Of a DNA stretch of 6,128 nucleotides, positions 5,301 to 6,128 are shown piece by piece. This stretch comes from CAZSAA01 sp964604915. Lineage in GTDB: Bacteria > Patescibacteriota > Patescibacteriia > Patescibacteriales > UBA12465. The stretch lies in NCBI GenBank assembly GCA_964604915.1, contig CAZSAA010000039.1:1-6128 (forward strand), in the 5' to 3' direction. The notes under the pieces are model-generated. The model did not search any database, had not been told where the DNA came from, and saw only the letters and a list, made by a program, of their open reading frames with translations. Numbering within the stretch: position 1 is the stretch's first letter; the number at the start of each line of letters is the position of its first letter. The position numbers and the translations under genes were made by a program.

Positions 5301-6128
5301 TAGAGGCGGCAAGGGCGTGATGGGACTCACTACTAAGGAAGAAGATTCGGTCGAGTTCATGTTCACCACCTTCACTCATAGCGACATGCTATTTTTCACT
5401 ACTAAGGGTCGGGTATTCCAGCTCAAGGGCTATGAGATACCGCAGGCATCGCGTGTCGCCAAAGGCACTCCGATCGTCAATTTCCTCCAGCTTACCGGCG
5501 GCGAGAAAGTTACCTCCGTCCTCCCTATCGACAAGCTGGTCGCTAGCGAATATCTGTTCTTCGTGACCGAAAAGGGATTAGTGAAGAAAGTGAAGCTGAC
5601 TGAATTCAGTAATGTCCGCCGCAACGGCCTCATCGCCATCAAGATAAATGACGATGATAAGCTGATCTGGGCTAAACCGACTTCCGGCAGCGACCATATC
5701 CATCTAGTTACCGCTCAAGGTCAGGCTATCCGTTTCAAGGAAACCGATGTCCGTTCGATGGGACGCACCGCGGCCGGCGTATATGGCATCAGGCTGCATA
5801 AGGAAGATAGGGTGATAGGGATGGGTGTAGCCAAGACTGATAAGAGTAAGGAACGCAAGTATGAAATTCTCACAATCATGGCCAACGGCTATGGCAAGCG
5901 GACAGATTTCGAATTATATAAGGTACAGGGACGTGGCGGCAGTGGTATTAAAACGGCGAAGGTAACGGATAAGACGGGTCAGCTGACCAATGCCTTTCTG
6001 CTTAACGCCCTTTCTATGGAAGATCGAGATTTGATCATTATTTCTGATAAGGGCCAGGTCATCCGCCTGCCATTCAAGTCGGTCAGCATTCTCGGGCGTG
6101 ATACCCAAGGTGTACGCATCATGCGCTT
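2380..6128 (+). CDS. gyrA: DNA gyrase subunit A precursor, intein-containing (3' partial)
   Basis: GyrA is the DNA-breaking subunit of gyrase (A2B2), which introduces negative supercoils using ATP through GyrB. The open frame runs to the window edge: 1249 whole codons, of which 435 are an intein, leaving 814 residues of GyrA.

Seen in order: [28 protein letters not shown] near the N-terminus; the QRDR with Ser94 and Asp98 (E. coli Ser83 and Asp87, the sensitive-type residues); and catalytic Arg132-Tyr133, interrupted directly after Tyr133 by the intein (2779-4083). After it come [37 protein letters not shown], a coiled-coil tail with [17 protein letters not shown] (4960-5100), the GyrA box QARGGKG (5296-5316, usual QRRGGKG) and pinwheel repeats ending at [11 protein letters not shown]. 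The GyrA box argues for GyrA rather than ParC. Probably only the last few tens of residues are missing. It starts one base after the previous stop, without a clear ribosome-binding motif, so translational coupling is likely. Confidence 0.97.
   Translation, partial: [1249 protein letters not shown]
2779..4083 (+). mobile_element. GyrA intein with LAGLIDADG homing endonuclease
   Basis: This 435-residue intein is in frame between GyrA Tyr133 and the next Thr, the same site as the mycobacterial GyrA inteins. It begins with Cys1 in [13 protein letters not shown] (block A). Block B is [11 protein letters not shown] with His70; Ser67 replaces the usual Thr. Block F is [18 protein letters not shown] with Asp420 and His424. 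It ends FVNHN with penultimate His434 and Asn435, and the +1 residue is Thr, a legal nucleophile. These are the residues needed for protein self-splicing.

Between the splicing halves lies a two-motif LAGLIDADG (DOD) endonuclease: [12 protein letters not shown] (about 138-150, acidic Glu149), KKVIPQAV (block D) and [12 protein letters not shown] (acidic Asp244). Both catalytic acids are present and the frame is unbroken, so the element could still home into intein-free gyrA alleles. Codon usage is not visibly unlike the flanking gyrA. Activity is inferred, not shown. Confidence 0.96.

Noticed and set aside
4647..5379. Overlapping minus-strand open frames of 198 and 125 codons
   Set aside because: Both are antisense to the GyrA coiled-coil and pinwheel region. 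The first is Ser/Leu-rich, as expected for the reverse of a Lys/Glu-rich coiled coil.
2380..6128. ParC (topoisomerase IV subunit A) instead of GyrA
   Set aside because: A recognisable GyrA box (QARGGKG) and a GyrA-type pinwheel that aligns along its length with E. coli GyrA are present.

Overview
The window looks like a chromosomal segment of a bacterium from the Candidate Phyla Radiation (Patescibacteria, probably Parcubacteria-like). This placement is an inference. It rests on the wording of the 16S rRNA 5' end, an NDP kinase with insertions, a small Cys-patterned membrane protein of a kind I associate with these genomes, and tight gene packing. No in-frame TGA occurs in any gene, so the standard bacterial code fits and a UGA-recoding lineage (Gracilibacteria/SR1) is unlikely.

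Layout. Positions 1 to about 167 hold the 5' end of a 16S rRNA gene on the minus strand; the rest lies outside the window. Positions 168-597 hold no protein gene. They form a divergent control region with a strong minus-strand rRNA promoter (TTGACA-17-TATCAT), a probable second rRNA promoter closer to the 16S gene, a roughly 190-base AT-rich rRNA leader, a long imperfect hairpin at 439-493 that neither promoter explains, and a strong plus-strand promoter (TTGACC-17-TATAAT). From there four plus-strand genes run to the window's end: an MBL-fold metallohydrolase, nucleoside diphosphate kinase (ndk), a small single-pass membrane protein, and gyrA, which is cut off just before its C-terminus. Spacings are 53, 9 and 1 bases, with no terminator seen between genes, so one transcript is likely.

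The most striking feature is a 435-residue intein inside GyrA. It sits exactly between the catalytic tyrosine (Tyr133) and the following threonine. It has all the splicing blocks and a two-motif LAGLIDADG homing endonuclease with both acidic residues intact. The rest of GyrA is normal: QRDR serine and aspartate, coiled-coil tail, GyrA box and beta-pinwheel repeats. Gyrase activity should therefore depend on splicing.

Functionally, ndk (dNTP/NTP balance) and gyrA (supercoiling) are housekeeping genes sharing a likely transcript with two less well understood genes. The organism invests strong consensus promoters on both sides of the divergent region.
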